DNA from: Janthinobacterium sp. Marseille
GTDB taxonomy: Bacteria; Pseudomonadota; Gammaproteobacteria; Burkholderiales; Burkholderiaceae_D
DNA: 64,000 nt
Direction: 5' to 3'
Assembly (NCBI RefSeq): GCF_000013625.1
Contig: NC_009659.1
Location: 1,860,001 to 1,924,000 of the forward strand
Shown piece after piece: positions 16,745 through 26,482 of this stretch. Positions within the stretch are counted from its first letter, which is position 1. The number at the start of each line of letters is the position of its first letter. A program made the translations under genes and the position numbers. The notes beneath the pieces are model-generated. The model was not told the DNA's origin, did not search any database, and was given only the letters and a program-made list of their open reading frames with translations.

Positions 16745-17563
16745 ATGGCCGATTCGAAACGCGTCCCAACCTTTTTCATTCCACACGGCGGTGGTCCATG
16801 CTTTTTCATGGACTGGCCGGGGGATCCGCATATGTGGGATCGCATGGCTGACTTCCTGCGCAATATGCACCAGGAAGTCGGCAGCAAACCCAAGGCCGTC
16901 CTCGTGATTTCCGGCCATTGGATGGAAGATGAATTCACCGTGATGACGACGGCGCAACCGCCGCTGATTTACGACTATTACGGTTTTCCTCCGCATACCT
17001 ATGAATTGACTTACCCGGCACCGGGTGCGCCGGCAGTGGCGCAGCGCGTCGTCGAGTTGCTGACCGCTGCCAGTATTCCGGTGAAGACCGATAGCCAGCG
17101 CGGCTACGATCACGGCGTGTTTATCCCGTTCAAGCTGATTTATCCGGATGCGGATATCCCGGTCTTGCAACTCTCGATGAAAAAGACACTGGATCCGGCC
17201 GAGCATTTGCGTGCCGGTGCAGCCTTGCAGCAATTGCGCGACGAGGGTGTGCTGATCGTCGGCAGTGGCATGAGCTTCCACAATATGCGTGGCTTCAGCC
17301 CGGCGTTCACCGAACCGTCAAAACGTTTCGATACCTGGTTGAGCGACAGCATAGCTGCGCCCAGTGCGCAGGAGCGTGATGCCTTGCTGACAGAGTGGGA
17401 AAAAGCGCCGGACGCTAAGTTGACGCAACCACATCCGGATCATTTGTTGCCGCTAATGGTCGCAGCAGGAGCGGCCGGCGACGACATCGGACGCAAGATA
17501 TTTGAAGACAAGGTAATGAATGTAGTCGTGTCCGGCTATATATTCGGCGGACAGACAGCCTGA
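16745..17563 (+). CDS. DODA-type extradiol ring-cleavage dioxygenase (YgiD-like)
   Basis: A 272-residue LigB-superfamily enzyme. Metal and catalytic His are visible: His14 in FFIPHGGGP, His58 in ISGHW, His123 in GYDHGVFIPFK and His179 in GSGMSFHN. The best-known relatives are plant DOPA 4,5-dioxygenase and E. coli YgiD, which cleave catechol rings. Its physiological substrate in bacteria of this kind is unclear. It stands alone, with its own AT-rich promoter region and a palindrome upstream. Confidence 0.88.
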   Translation: MADSKRVPTFFIPHGGGPCFFMDWPGDPHMWDRMADFLRNMHQEVGSKPKAVLVISGHWMEDEFTVMTTAQPPLIYDYYGFPPHTYELTYPAPGAPAVAQRVVELLTAASIPVKTDSQRGYDHGVFIPFKLIYPDADIPVLQLSMKKTLDPAEHLRAGAALQQLRDEGVLIVGSGMSFHNMRGFSPAFTEPSKRFDTWLSDSIAAPSAQERDALLTEWEKAPDAKLTQPHPDHLLPLMVAAGAAGDDIGRKIFEDKVMNVVVSGYIFGGQTA

Positions 17564-17575
17564 CGAGTGTCAGGC
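17558..17575. terminator. Short hairpin overlapping the dioxygenase stop
   Basis: Perfect 7-bp stem GCCTGAC/GTCAGGC with a GAGT loop; it spans the TGA stop. No strong T-run. Could serve convergent genes on both strands. Confidence 0.45.
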
Positions 17576-17602
17576 CTCGCTGGTTTGCTGACGGCTGGCG
17601 TC

Positions 17603-17803
17603 TTAAGCGTGGGCCGGAGCCGCGGCCTTGAAGTTGCCCTGGCCGAGATCGATAGACATCAGCGCCTGGATTTCAGGGCTTTTGGATTGATCTGCAGGTT
17701 CTTTGCTGTAGGTTGCTGCGAAAGCAGTTTCTGCGGCACTACGGTCCATGCCGGTTTTTACCAATGCCTTGATCCAGCGCTCACGCCAATAGTTCGAACT
17801 CAT
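17603..17803 (-). CDS. Small hypothetical protein (66 aa)
   Basis: Starts at 17803 (MSSNYWRERW), preceded by an AAGGA site; an upstream Met at 17833 would lie before that site. The first half is helical and basic-aromatic (YWRERWIKALVKTGMDRSAAETAFAAT), the second half is short and Ala-rich. It resembles small conserved betaproteobacterial proteins of unknown role; no domain recognised. Confidence 0.6.
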   Translation of the reverse strand: MSSNYWRERWIKALVKTGMDRSAAETAFAATYSKEPADQSKSPEIQALMSIDLGQGNFKAAAPAHA

Positions 17804-17897
17804 GCTTGCTTCCTTATTTAAATAATGTCCCAAATGTACTTCTTGCCGGGCACCAACAACAATATCGCCCGCATTCTAGCAAAAGATAGGAAAACTG

Positions 17898-18179
17898 CTA
17901 ACCGCGCCGGTCAATAAAATCGCGCGCGATCATCATGCCACCCTGTAAACACTGTGCCGGAGTCAAAAAAGAGTGTTCGGTCGCCACGTCCAGCTCGCGG
18001 AAGCCGATGGAGAGCTGTTCGGTAACGACGATGCGCGGTGCGTACATGCAGACGGCGGCATCTTCGTAGCGCGAGGCACCGGAGATTTCGACCAGGATTT
18101 TCCAGCCTTTGTAGACTTCGCGGCGCGATTCCATGATCGCGTGGTCGACGGCTGATGCCTTATATTGGGTAGTGCTCAT
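17898..18179 (-). CDS. Conserved small protein of unknown function (93 aa)
   Basis: The compact sequence has alternating beta-like strands (YKGWKILVEISG, VCMYAPRIVVTE) and a helical C-terminus. The GWKI-V-I-PRIVVTE pattern faintly recalls HlyU-like small proteins, but this is not strong enough to name. It is not obviously in an operon with neighbours. Confidence 0.55.
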   Translation of the reverse strand: MSTTQYKASAVDHAIMESRREVYKGWKILVEISGASRYEDAAVCMYAPRIVVTEQLSIGFRELDVATEHSFLTPAQCLQGGMMIARDFIDRRG

Positions 18180-18393
18180 AATGCAAACCTGAATACGGTG
18201 ATGAAGCTTGATTATAGCCAGCTATGTTTAAACGTATATAGCGAAATGCGAATTATTTGCCCAAGCTGTTGTACCTTCCTCTGCTCCTACGCCAATCATC
18301 TGTATCGTCTGATAGCGAAGCCGGCCGTGCTTTCCTAGGATAAAGACAGGCAAGGCAATCGAGCCTGCCTCATCCATTGCAAAGGAGAATCAA

Positions 18394-18573
18394 ATGCCAC
18401 GCGGTGATAAATCATCATATACAGACAAGCAAAAACGCCAGGTCAAACATATAGAAGAAGGTTATCTGGAGCAGGGGCTGTCGAAAGAGGAAGCCACCCG
18501 GCGCGCCTGGGCCACGGAAAACAAAATTTCCGGCGGCGGCAGGAAATCCGGGTCGGGCCGGAAAGGACATTAA
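18394..18573 (+). CDS. 59-residue basic KGG-type small protein
   Basis: Begins MPRGDKSSYTDKQKRQ and ends in a Gly/Ser/Lys-rich tail with GGGRKSGSGRK. A strong AAAGGAG site lies 7 bases before the ATG. The body has a helical segment EEGYLEQGLSKEEATRRAWATENK. This matches a family widespread in Burkholderiales and often annotated as plasmid stabilisation protein, without direct evidence for that role. It probably binds nucleic acid, judging from the charge; that is inference. Confidence 0.8.
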   Translation: MPRGDKSSYTDKQKRQVKHIEEGYLEQGLSKEEATRRAWATENKISGGGRKSGSGRKGH

Positions 18574-18719
18574 AGGCGATAGTTTTTATTGAAGCAGGGC
18601 AATCATTTGCATTTGATTGGGCCGTAAGGGAATCTTTCGGTACTATCCGCTGTCAGTGACAGGTAATCAACTTTTTACCCACCCGTTTTAGTCACTATTA
18701 CCACCTAGAGGTCTTATTA

Positions 18720-18938
18720 ATGAAAATGATGCAAAGAATTGCCGGTACCGCTGTGATTGCAGTCGTGGTCCTGAGTCTTACCGCTTGTAGCGGCATGTCC
18801 CGTCGTGACCGGAATATGGTGACCGGTGCCAGTATTGGCGCGGTCGGTGGCGCCATCCTGACCGGCGGCAGTACGCTCGGTACCGTAGGTGGCGCAGCGG
18901 TTGGTGGCGTGATCGGTAATGAAATAGGCAGAAGGTAA
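18720..18938 (+). CDS. Glycine-zipper lipoprotein, OsmB-like
   Basis: A 72-residue precursor with a lipoprotein signal (LSLTAC, Cys about residue 23) and a glycine-zipper region (VTGASIGAVGGAILTGG..., GTVGGAAVGGVIGNEIG). Length and layout match the osmotically inducible OsmB-type outer-membrane lipoproteins. Start at 18720 or the internal Met at 18732. A G-C stem terminator follows. Function in OsmB-like proteins is poorly defined; stress response is inferred. Confidence 0.8.
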   Translation: MKMMQRIAGTAVIAVVVLSLTACSGMSRRDRNMVTGASIGAVGGAILTGGSTLGTVGGAAVGGVIGNEIGRR

Positions 18939-18985
18939 GGTCTTGCCTGGCAAGGTTTGCAGGCGTAAATTTCAAAAATGGTAAT

Positions 18986-19003
18986 GGCCCGCATCAGCGG
19001 GCC
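18986..19003 (+). terminator. Hairpin terminator after OsmB-like gene
   Basis: Stem GGCCCGC/GCGGGCC with ATCA loop, extended by GTAA/TTAC outside one mismatch. Only a short T-rich tail follows. Confidence 0.65.
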
Positions 19004-19132
19004 TTACTATATATGCAGCCGTCAAAGAGCATATATAAAAGGAATGTATTTCTAGCAAGATAACAATTGGTTTCAACTTAAATGCTCAATGCCTGCTAAA
19101 GTTGCGACGCCAAGACTTAATAGGGGATCGCG

Positions 19133-21556
19133 TTGCGGTTTTTCTCGTACATTTCATCACAGTTTGTTGCCTGGTCTGAACGACCAACCAATATCAAGCT
19201 CCGCCAAGCAGCCATTGCCGGCTTCATTGCTTCCATCTTCGTAGCTCTCCTGGGTGTCGCTTACACGCTGCTCTTTATCGTGCCGAACCTGCCGTCTATC
19301 GATGCGCTGACCGACTACAAACCCAAGATCCCCCTTCGTGTGTATACAGCCGATAACGTCCTGATCGGCGAATTCGGTGAAGAGCGCCGCGACTTTGTGT
19401 CGGTGGCGAATATTCCTGCCAGCATGAAGAACGCAATTATCGCGATCGAAGACAATAATTTCTATGAACATGGCGGTGTCGATGTACTGGGCGTAGTACG
19501 CGCCGGTCTCGCCAACCTGGTGCGCAGCCGTTCGCAAGGCGCATCGACCATTACCATGCAGGTGGCGCGCACCTTCCTGCTGACGCGCAAAAAGACTTAC
19601 AGCCGTAAATTGCAGGAAGTGATCCTTGCCTACCGTATCGAAAAGAACCTGACGAAAGACCAGATTCTTGAGCTGTACATGAACCAGATTTACCTTGGTG
19701 AGCGTGCCTACGGCTTTGGCAGCGCGGCGCGCATTTACTTTGGCAAACCTATCCAGGACCTGACGATTGCAGAATCGGCGATGCTGGCCGGTATCCCGAA
19801 GGCGCCGGCCAGTGCCAACCCGGTGGTCAATCCAAAGCGCGCGACCGAACGCCAGCAATACATCCTCAAGCGCATGCATGAGCTGAAGTTCATTACCGAT
19901 GAACAGTACAAGCATGCGGCGGCAGAAAAGTTGAATGTACTGCCGGATGGCAATCGCTTCCGTACCCATGCCGAACACGCAGCCGAAACCGTGCGCCAGT
20001 TCATGTATGCACAATATAAAGACGAGACTTACACCAGCGGTTTCACCGTCTACACCACGCTGACCAAGGCGGATCAGGATGCCGCTTATGATGCGGTGCG
20101 CCGTGGCGTATTGGATTACGACCGTCGTCACGGTTATCGCGGTCCCGAAGCGACGATAGATTTGCCGAAGGATAGTGAAGACCTGCAGCAGGCGATTGAC
20201 GACACACTGGTCAAATATCCGGATAGCGACGATTTGCGCGCGGCAGTGGTAACCGAAGCGAATGCCAAATTGATACGCGCGCAATTGCTGTCCGGTGAAA
20301 CGGTCGAAATCACCGGCGACGGCTTGCGCTTTGCCGCTTCCTATTTGTCTGACAAGGCAACGGCACAGAAGAAGCTGCAGCCGGGTTCTGTCATCCGTGT
20401 GGTACAGGACAACAAAAAGAAATGGGGCATTTCGCAATTGCCGGAAGTCGCAGCCGCCTTTGTTTCGGTCAACGGCCAGGATGGTTCGATACGTGCATTG
20501 GTCGGTGGCTTTGACTTTGCGCTGAATCAGTTCGACCATGTGACGCAGGCCTGGCGCCAGCCGGGTTCCACCATCAAGCCTTTCGTGTATTCGGCGGCTT
20601 TGGAAAAAGGGTTTTCCCCAGGCACACTGATCAATGATGCGCCGCTGGCCGAAGACAGCGAATCGGAGCAGGGCAGCAAAGCCTGGAATCCGGGCAATGA
20701 CAATGGCAAATACGATGGCCCGGTGACCATGCGTACCGGCCTCAAGCGTTCGAAGAACCTGGTATCCATCCGCATCCTGCGCAAGATCACTCCTGCGTAT
20801 GCAATTGAACACCTGACGCATTTCGGTTTCGAGGCGGACAAGCAACCGGCCAACCTGACACTGACCCTGGGTACCGGTTCGGTGACGCCGTTGCAGATGG
20901 CTGGTGCTTATGCAGTATTTGCGAATGGTGGTTTCAAGGTGCCGCCTTACCTGATCCAGAAGGTGGTCGATGCGCGCGGCAAGGTCTTGCTGGAAGCACA
21001 GCATCCGCAGGCGGGTGATGAAACCGCTCGTGCAATTGATCCGCGCAATGCCTTCATTACCGATTCGATGATGCGCGATGTCGTACGTTCCGGCACCGGT
21101 TATCTGGCCAGCCAACGCCTGGGTCGTAGCGACCTGGCAGGTAAAACCGGTACCACCGATAACGCGATGGATGGCTGGTTCGCCGGCTATGGTCGCGATA
21201 TCGTCGCCGTGGCATGGATGGGTTACGACAAGCCGCGCTCGCTCGGCAGCCGCGAGTTCGGCGGCACGCTGGCCTTGCCAATCTGGATCGACTATATGCG
21301 TACCGCCTTGCGCGGCAAACCGGAAATGGCAAAGGTCGCGCCGCCGGGTGTCACACAAGTGGACGGCGACTGGTCCTATGATGAATACGTCAACGGCGAT
21401 GCGGTCAAATCGCTGGATGTGGAAGAGCAGAAGAGCTTCTGGGAGCGCATGTTCAATCCCGGCCCAAGCACGGAGCCACAGCCGCAAGCCCCGGCCGCAC
21501 CTGCTGCTCCTGAAGACAAAGAGAAGAAACGCCTCGAAGAACTGTATCGCGGTTAA
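19133..21556 (+). CDS. mrcA: Penicillin-binding protein 1A (bifunctional)
   Basis: An 807-residue class A PBP, inner-membrane anchored (helix about 25-50), that polymerises and cross-links peptidoglycan. The GT51 domain has catalytic Glu106 in AIEDNNFYEHGG and GASTITMQVART; the transpeptidase domain has Ser479 in QPGSTIKPF, an SKN motif, and Lys671 in KTGTT. The C-terminus is Pro/Gln/Ala-rich. The start is TTG at 19133, supported by AGGGGA 5 bases upstream and by MRFFSYISSQF matching family N-termini; no ATG is better placed. A 9-bp-stem terminator follows. Confidence 0.95.
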   Translation: MRFFSYISSQFVAWSERPTNIKLRQAAIAGFIASIFVALLGVAYTLLFIVPNLPSIDALTDYKPKIPLRVYTADNVLIGEFGEERRDFVSVANIPASMKNAIIAIEDNNFYEHGGVDVLGVVRAGLANLVRSRSQGASTITMQVARTFLLTRKKTYSRKLQEVILAYRIEKNLTKDQILELYMNQIYLGERAYGFGSAARIYFGKPIQDLTIAESAMLAGIPKAPASANPVVNPKRATERQQYILKRMHELKFITDEQYKHAAAEKLNVLPDGNRFRTHAEHAAETVRQFMYAQYKDETYTSGFTVYTTLTKADQDAAYDAVRRGVLDYDRRHGYRGPEATIDLPKDSEDLQQAIDDTLVKYPDSDDLRAAVVTEANAKLIRAQLLSGETVEITGDGLRFAASYLSDKATAQKKLQPGSVIRVVQDNKKKWGISQLPEVAAAFVSVNGQDGSIRALVGGFDFALNQFDHVTQAWRQPGSTIKPFVYSAALEKGFSPGTLINDAPLAEDSESEQGSKAWNPGNDNGKYDGPVTMRTGLKRSKNLVSIRILRKITPAYAIEHLTHFGFEADKQPANLTLTLGTGSVTPLQMAGAYAVFANGGFKVPPYLIQKVVDARGKVLLEAQHPQAGDETARAIDPRNAFITDSMMRDVVRSGTGYLASQRLGRSDLAGKTGTTDNAMDGWFAGYGRDIVAVAWMGYDKPRSLGSREFGGTLALPIWIDYMRTALRGKPEMAKVAPPGVTQVDGDWSYDEYVNGDAVKSLDVEEQKSFWERMFNPGPSTEPQPQAPAAPAAPEDKEKKRLEELYRG

Positions 21557-21573
21557 ACCCATCTATCCGTCAT

Positions 21574-21601
21574 CCCCGGGCAGGCAGGTGCATGCCCGGG
21601 G
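21574..21601 (+). terminator. Hairpin after mrcA
   Basis: Stem CCCCGGGCA/TGCCCGGGG with a 10-base loop, 17 bases after the stop codon; no T-run. Confidence 0.55.
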
Positions 21602-21694
21602 TGATGTCCCACTGGCTGCCTGATAAACACGGCCGTTATCGGCTGTCATCAACACCCGTCATCTCCGTACAATTGCAGCTACGACTAAAGTCTT

Positions 21695-23530
21695 ATGTGC
21701 GGAACATTGTTTTGTGTAAAACTCGGCAACATGACGCTTACCGACCAAGATAATCAGCACGCAGATGAAATATTTATCGCCCAGATGGCGATATTGCGGC
21801 GCAATTTCCCTTTCGCCTTGCTCGGTTCATTGCTGACTGCCGGACTCGTTGTGATCGCGCTGTGGAATGTATTGTCACAACGTGAGTTGCTGTTGTGGCT
21901 GGGCGTGAATGTGTTGGTGCTTGGCTTGCGCGTCACAGTCCTGCGTACTTACCAGCCGGAAGATTTGCCTGCCCTGCGGCGCTGGAGCCGGCGCATGCTG
22001 TGGTCTACCGGGCTGGCCGGTATCGTGTGGGGCTTGCCTTACGCCTATTGGCTGTTCCAGGCACCGTTCGAATACCAGATGTTCATGATTATCGGTTTGC
22101 TGACGCTGGGGACCGGTGCGATTTACGCTTATTGCATCTACATGCCGCTCTTGCTGGCATTTGAAGTCCCGTATTTTTTCCCGCCTTTCCTCGCCCTCGG
22201 GTTGGACCCGGATACCTTGCACCATGTGCTGGCGCTGGCCGGCATGCTGTATCTATTGGTCACGCTGGCGTTTGCATTGCGCATGTACCGGACCCAGCGC
22301 GATTCGCTGCAAATGCGTTTCGAAAATCGCGACTTGCTGGCGCGACTGGCAATTGAAAAGGAAGCGGCCGAACGCAGCAAGGAGAGTGCGGATCGCAGCA
22401 ACCAGGCAAAGTCGCAATTCCTTGCCGCCGCCAGCCACGACTTGCGGCAACCGGTGCATGCATTGAGCCTGTATGTCGGCGTGTTGCGCGAACAAAGCCT
22501 GAATGCAAAAAGCCGCCAACTGGTTGATCACATTGAACGTGCGACTGCCGCGATGGGACGCCTGTTCGATGGCTTGTTGAATATTTCGCGGCTGGATGCC
22601 GGTGTGATCCGTCCGCGTCTGCGCCATTGTTCGCTGGCGGCCTTGCTCGATCAATTGCAACTGGAATATGCACCGCGCGCAGCTACCAAGTCCCTGGTGT
22701 TGCGCCTGCATCGCGGTGTGGTGCCTGCTGTCTATTCCGACCCGGTCTTGCTGGATCGCATTCTGCGTAACCTGGTTGATAACGCGATACGACACACGCA
22801 AAGCGGCGGTGTACTGATAGCTTGTCGTCGGCGCGGCAAGTTCGTGCAAGTCGAAGTGTGGGACACCGGTGTCGGCATTGCAGCCGCCGACCAGGAAAAG
22901 ATTTTTATGGAGTTCCATCAGGTTGGCAATCCGGAGCGCAACCAGAGCAAGGGACTGGGCCTCGGATTGGCGATTGTGCGACGTACGGCAGATTTGCTTG
23001 GGCATCGGCTGATCCTGCGTTCGCGTCCGGGTCGCGGCAGCGTCTTCAAACTCAGCCTGCCGGTGCATAGTGTAGCGGAAGGGCATGCGATGACGGCCAG
23101 CGTGAGCCAGCCTGACCATGCCCCCGGCCTGCCGTCAGGGCAAATGATCTTTGTGGTGGAAGATGATGAAGATAATCTGCACGGCATACGGCTTTTGCTG
23201 GAAACCTGGGGTTATCAGGTGGTGGCTGCCGCCAGCGGCGATGAAATCGTGCAGGCTGCGGGTAATTGCCCTGAAGTGCCGGCGCTGATCCTGACGGATT
23301 TCCGCTTGCGCGACCATGAAACCGGCATTGCCGTGATTGATCGCCTGCATGAAGAATATGCGGATGACAGTATTGCCGCCATCCTGATGACCGGCGATAC
23401 CGACCCGCAACGATTGGCGGAAGCGGCGGCACGTGGCTGGCCTTTATTGCATAAGCCGGTGGATGCGGCGCACCTGCGCCAGGTGATTACGGAAACGCTG
23501 GTGGCCAGGACGGCACAGGCTTCCGCCTGA
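21695..23530 (+). CDS. Membrane hybrid histidine kinase with C-terminal receiver
   Basis: A 611-residue protein. Residues about 38-205 hold six predicted membrane helices; a coiled coil follows (about 212-245). The H-box is AASHDLRQPVHALSLY (His near residue 250), then N-box NLVDNAIRH, DTGVGI and GLGLGLAIVRR. The receiver (about 490-605) has VVEDDEDN, acceptor Asp in LTDFRLRD and Lys in LHKPVD. The SHDLRQP H-box marks a subfamily of hybrid kinases common in proteobacteria. Start may be Met13 (21731), where family-like sequence begins. No response regulator gene is adjacent. Confidence 0.88.
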   Translation: MCGTLFCVKLGNMTLTDQDNQHADEIFIAQMAILRRNFPFALLGSLLTAGLVVIALWNVLSQRELLLWLGVNVLVLGLRVTVLRTYQPEDLPALRRWSRRMLWSTGLAGIVWGLPYAYWLFQAPFEYQMFMIIGLLTLGTGAIYAYCIYMPLLLAFEVPYFFPPFLALGLDPDTLHHVLALAGMLYLLVTLAFALRMYRTQRDSLQMRFENRDLLARLAIEKEAAERSKESADRSNQAKSQFLAAASHDLRQPVHALSLYVGVLREQSLNAKSRQLVDHIERATAAMGRLFDGLLNISRLDAGVIRPRLRHCSLAALLDQLQLEYAPRAATKSLVLRLHRGVVPAVYSDPVLLDRILRNLVDNAIRHTQSGGVLIACRRRGKFVQVEVWDTGVGIAAADQEKIFMEFHQVGNPERNQSKGLGLGLAIVRRTADLLGHRLILRSRPGRGSVFKLSLPVHSVAEGHAMTASVSQPDHAPGLPSGQMIFVVEDDEDNLHGIRLLLETWGYQVVAAASGDEIVQAAGNCPEVPALILTDFRLRDHETGIAVIDRLHEEYADDSIAAILMTGDTDPQRLAEAAARGWPLLHKPVDAAHLRQVITETLVARTAQASA

Positions 23531-23536
23531 TTCCAA

Positions 23537-24277
23537 TTACGGCAGGAAGGGCACGGATAACAGGCGCAAACCTATTGAGATCCAGCGCTCTTCGCTACCG
23601 CTGCCAAAGCGATTACCGTAGGTGGTATCGATCTGCACATGGTCAGGCACCAGCCAGTGCCGCACACCGATTTGATAAAAGGGCTTGCCCGCGCTTTGGT
23701 CGAAGGTTTCTGCAATCAGCCAGCTACGTTCCGACAACTGCGTCTCGGAACCCAGGCCCCAGGTCGCACGATTACGATTATTCGGCTTGTCATGCAGCCA
23801 GCCGACATTGGTATGCAGGACGACGCGATCATCCCTGAATGAAAAACTGGCCGGGACGTAGGCATACGGCGAGCTGAGCAGGTGGCGCTCGGTATCCGAG
23901 CGCGGCTGCATCGAATTCCCGAAGGCCAGGCCGATGCCCCAGCCATTCTTTTCCAGCGGCTTGAACAAGGTCTTGCCCTGCAAGACATAGCCCTGGTTTT
24001 GCGTGCGTCCGTTTTGATTGATGGCCGAACCGCCAAAGCTGACTTCGAGGTTGCCGGTGAAATTACAGGCCGGGATCGCCCAATACTCGGTACTTCCCTT
24101 ATTGTCCTTGACCCAGCTCTCGACCTGGCAAGCCTTGGCATCGACGATGCGCGCATCATCGGTAATCATCGGACGCGCAGCATGGGAATTCAGGCTGCCT
24201 GCGGCCAGGCTCAAGCCCAACAGGGCATGCAGGGCGGGGTGGCGCAGGAGGTTCGGGATGTCCGGGGTAAAACGCAT
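23537..24277 (-). CDS. Hypothetical exported protein, probable beta-barrel
   Basis: A 246-residue protein starting at 24277 (MRFTPDIPNL) with GAAGGA upstream; a longer ORF back to 24547 has an unrelated N-terminus overlapping the GGDEF gene in another frame. Signal peptide to about residue 35 (LGLSLAAGSLNSHAA). The mature part alternates polar and aromatic residues (YVPASFSFRDDRVVLHTNVGW, FYQIGVRHWLVPDHVQIDTTYG) and ends near LRLLSVPFLP, consistent with an outer-membrane barrel. Similar to unnamed exported proteins of proteobacteria; function unknown. Follows the GGDEF pseudogene on the same strand. Confidence 0.65.
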   Translation of the reverse strand: MRFTPDIPNLLRHPALHALLGLSLAAGSLNSHAARPMITDDARIVDAKACQVESWVKDNKGSTEYWAIPACNFTGNLEVSFGGSAINQNGRTQNQGYVLQGKTLFKPLEKNGWGIGLAFGNSMQPRSDTERHLLSSPYAYVPASFSFRDDRVVLHTNVGWLHDKPNNRNRATWGLGSETQLSERSWLIAETFDQSAGKPFYQIGVRHWLVPDHVQIDTTYGNRFGSGSEERWISIGLRLLSVPFLP

Positions 24278-24332
24278 TTCTTGGTCCTTCTTGACTCTCT
24301 TACCCTCGGGTAAATTGATATGGGTGCCGCTG

Positions 24333-25898
24333 CTAATGCGGCGTGGCAAGTGCAACCCGTCGTCGTCCGAGGTTTTTGGCTTTGTACATGGCGCCGTCGG
24401 CGCGGTGCAGCAAGGCTTCGCTGGTAGTGCCGGATTCCGGATAAGTTGCGACGCCAATACTGGCAGAGATATGTGACGTGAGCGTGTCGTCCAGCACATA
24501 AGGGGCGGAGATGGCTTCCACCATCTTTTCTGCAACAAAACGGGCATTTTCCATATGCGCGCCGACCATCACCATCGCAAATTCATCGCCACCCAGGCGT
24601 GCCACCACATCGGAATGACGGCTATTGGTTTTCAGGCGGCTGGCGACGGCACGCAGTAATTTGTCGCCGGCTTCATGGCCGTGTTTGTCATTGACCGCCT
24701 TGAAGCCATCAAGGTCGATATAGAGGATGGACAAAACCGTCTTGTTACGTTCGCACAGCGCCAGTTGCTGGCTGACGATTTCATGGAAAAGTGCACGGTT
24801 TGCCAGGCCTGTCAGTACATCGTGATTGGCCTGGTGCTGCGCCTGGTGCAGCATTTCTGATGCACGCGCGAGCGAAGTGCCGACTTCATCCGCTTCACGC
24901 AAATGCAGCGGCGGCACGGTCACCAGCTTGCCGGCACCGAGGGCCAGCGCGGGGCCGGTCAGGCCGTGGATGGAGTCCGCGATGCGGCCACCGATCAGCC
25001 AGGCGGCGGCTACGCTGCAGGCGAGCAGAATGATGGTGGCGAGGATCAGCAGGAACAGGGTATTACGCAGCTCATGCATGATGTCTTGCGTCGGGATGCC
25101 GATCGCCAGTGCCCAGTTGGATAATTTGGAGCGGCTGAATACGGTTTGCACCGCGGTGCCGTCGTAAGTCACGCTCTCGAACATATCTTCATTGGCGCTG
25201 CGCATGCGTTTGACGATTTCCGGCACGCCTTTTTTACCGATCAGCTCGGGTCGGTTACCGGTGCGGGCAACGATGGTACCGGTGCTATCGAAAATCGCGG
25301 CAATCCAGCCTTCCGGTATGTGTTGCTATTGCAGCAGCTTATCCATGCGGGCCGGTAAAACCCCGGCGCTCAGGCTGAAACGCGGATCCCGTTGGCCCGG
25401 CACCGGGACCGTGATGGCGAACAGGTTTTGCTTGGATACGGTACCGAAGAACAAGTCGGAGATGACCGGTTGCTCATTTTTGAACAATTCATCGAGGCGG
25501 ATGATTTCAGTATGCGGTGGCAGCGCCGAACCAAAGGGCTGGTGCGTATTCAGGTATTGATTGCCCTGGCTGTCCGACAGCACGATATTGATGCCATCCT
25601 GGTCACGCTGGTTCTTTAATACTTCCTGTGCCTGGTTATAAAAGGCATGTAAATCATTGGAGGCAAGGTAGGGCGAGGTGGCGAGGGTAATCAGCGAGGA
25701 TTCAATACTGGCGAAATCGCGGTCGACCACGGAGACCATGGCGCGGGCAGTACTGAGTGAGTTGAGCAGCAACTGATCGCGTGCCCGTTGATAATCATGG
25801 GTGATCAGCAGGACGGCCATGAGGGCCGCCGGCACCACGCAGGCCATGACGAGTAAAACCAGCTTGGAGCGGATAGTTGGCGCGAGCTTGGTTTTCAT
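24333..25898 (-). pseudogene. dCache-GGDEF diguanylate cyclase with in-frame amber codon
   Basis: A 522-codon reading frame interrupted only by TAG at 25326-25328 (minus strand). The 190-residue first part has a membrane helix (about 13-33) and the start of a periplasmic dCache domain. After the stop the same frame continues with QHIPEGWIAAIFDSTGTIVA and GNRPELIGKKG, which complete the dCache, then a second helix, a HAMP-like linker and a GGDEF domain with intact RLGGDEFAMV and YIDLDGFKAVND. Product would make c-di-GMP. CAG-to-TAG is the simplest lesion. A downstream restart at GTG 25226 could give a truncated cyclase with one helix. Real mutation or sequencing error cannot be told apart here. 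Confidence 0.85.
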
Positions 25899-26128
25899 TC
25901 TCTACGGCGGCTAAGTGGCGGTAAAAGAAGCGGGGAAGGCGGAATTTTATATCAAGTCAACTTGCGGCCCGCGATTTTATTGCCAAAAGAGAATTTGCAG
26001 CCCATTAATTTTGTTAAAGCGCAACGAACAGCCGATAATATGCGCTTTATTGCAGTGATAATGTTTCCTTGTGGCAATAACAATGCGGGCACACATAGTG
26101 ATACCAGGCATCTCCGGATGAAGAGCAG

Positions 26129-26461
26129 ATGAAGACAAAAATAGAAATTACCGGTTGTTTCCCGGTCCTGAATTCCCTCAATGAGCAGCAATTCATCAAT
26201 GCGATCGAACCGCGTTTCATCGATATCCGCAGTCCGGTAACCGGTTTGCAAATCGATCTGTTTGGCAAAGTCAGTGCGCTGACGATTGCCCGGGAGCAGG
26301 GGATAGTGGTCGCGGAAATTGAAATCCCGGATGACTTCCTGGCGCGGCACAAATTACAGCAAGAGCAGTTGGAGCAGGTCCTGGTGGCCCGTGTCAGCAA
26401 GTTGCGGCATCCGGCGACCGGTGCCATGGCGCCGGTAGAGGCGCGTTTGGCGGCAAAATGA
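26129..26461 (+). CDS. Hypothetical protein (110 aa)
   Basis: A soluble alpha/beta protein without signal peptide or Cys pairs; start at 26129 (MKTKIEITG). Segments KIEITGCFPVL, FIDIRSPVTGLQIDLFGK and VVAEIEIPDDFLA suggest a beta-rich core with helices. I do not recognise a family. An AT-rich perfect inverted repeat lies shortly after its stop. Confidence 0.55.
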   Translation: MKTKIEITGCFPVLNSLNEQQFINAIEPRFIDIRSPVTGLQIDLFGKVSALTIAREQGIVVAEIEIPDDFLARHKLQQEQLEQVLVARVSKLRHPATGAMAPVEARLAAK

Positions 26462-26482
26462 ACCGGTTAAATAAGCTAATAT

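Noticed and set aside
19157..21562. 801-residue open frame on the minus strand opposite mrcA
   Set aside because: It is a shadow of the PBP1A gene: low-complexity composition, no family motifs, no start signals, while the plus strand has all GT51 and transpeptidase motifs.
23537..24547. Longer N-terminus of the exported barrel-like protein
   Set aside because: The extra 90 residues overlap the 3' end of the GGDEF gene out of frame and lack protein-like features; a ribosome-binding site and signal peptide support 24277.
25326..25328. Programmed readthrough or pyrrolysine at the amber codon
   Set aside because: No Pyl genes or methylamine methyltransferase context, and the other broken gene uses TAA, so one recoding mechanism does not explain both.
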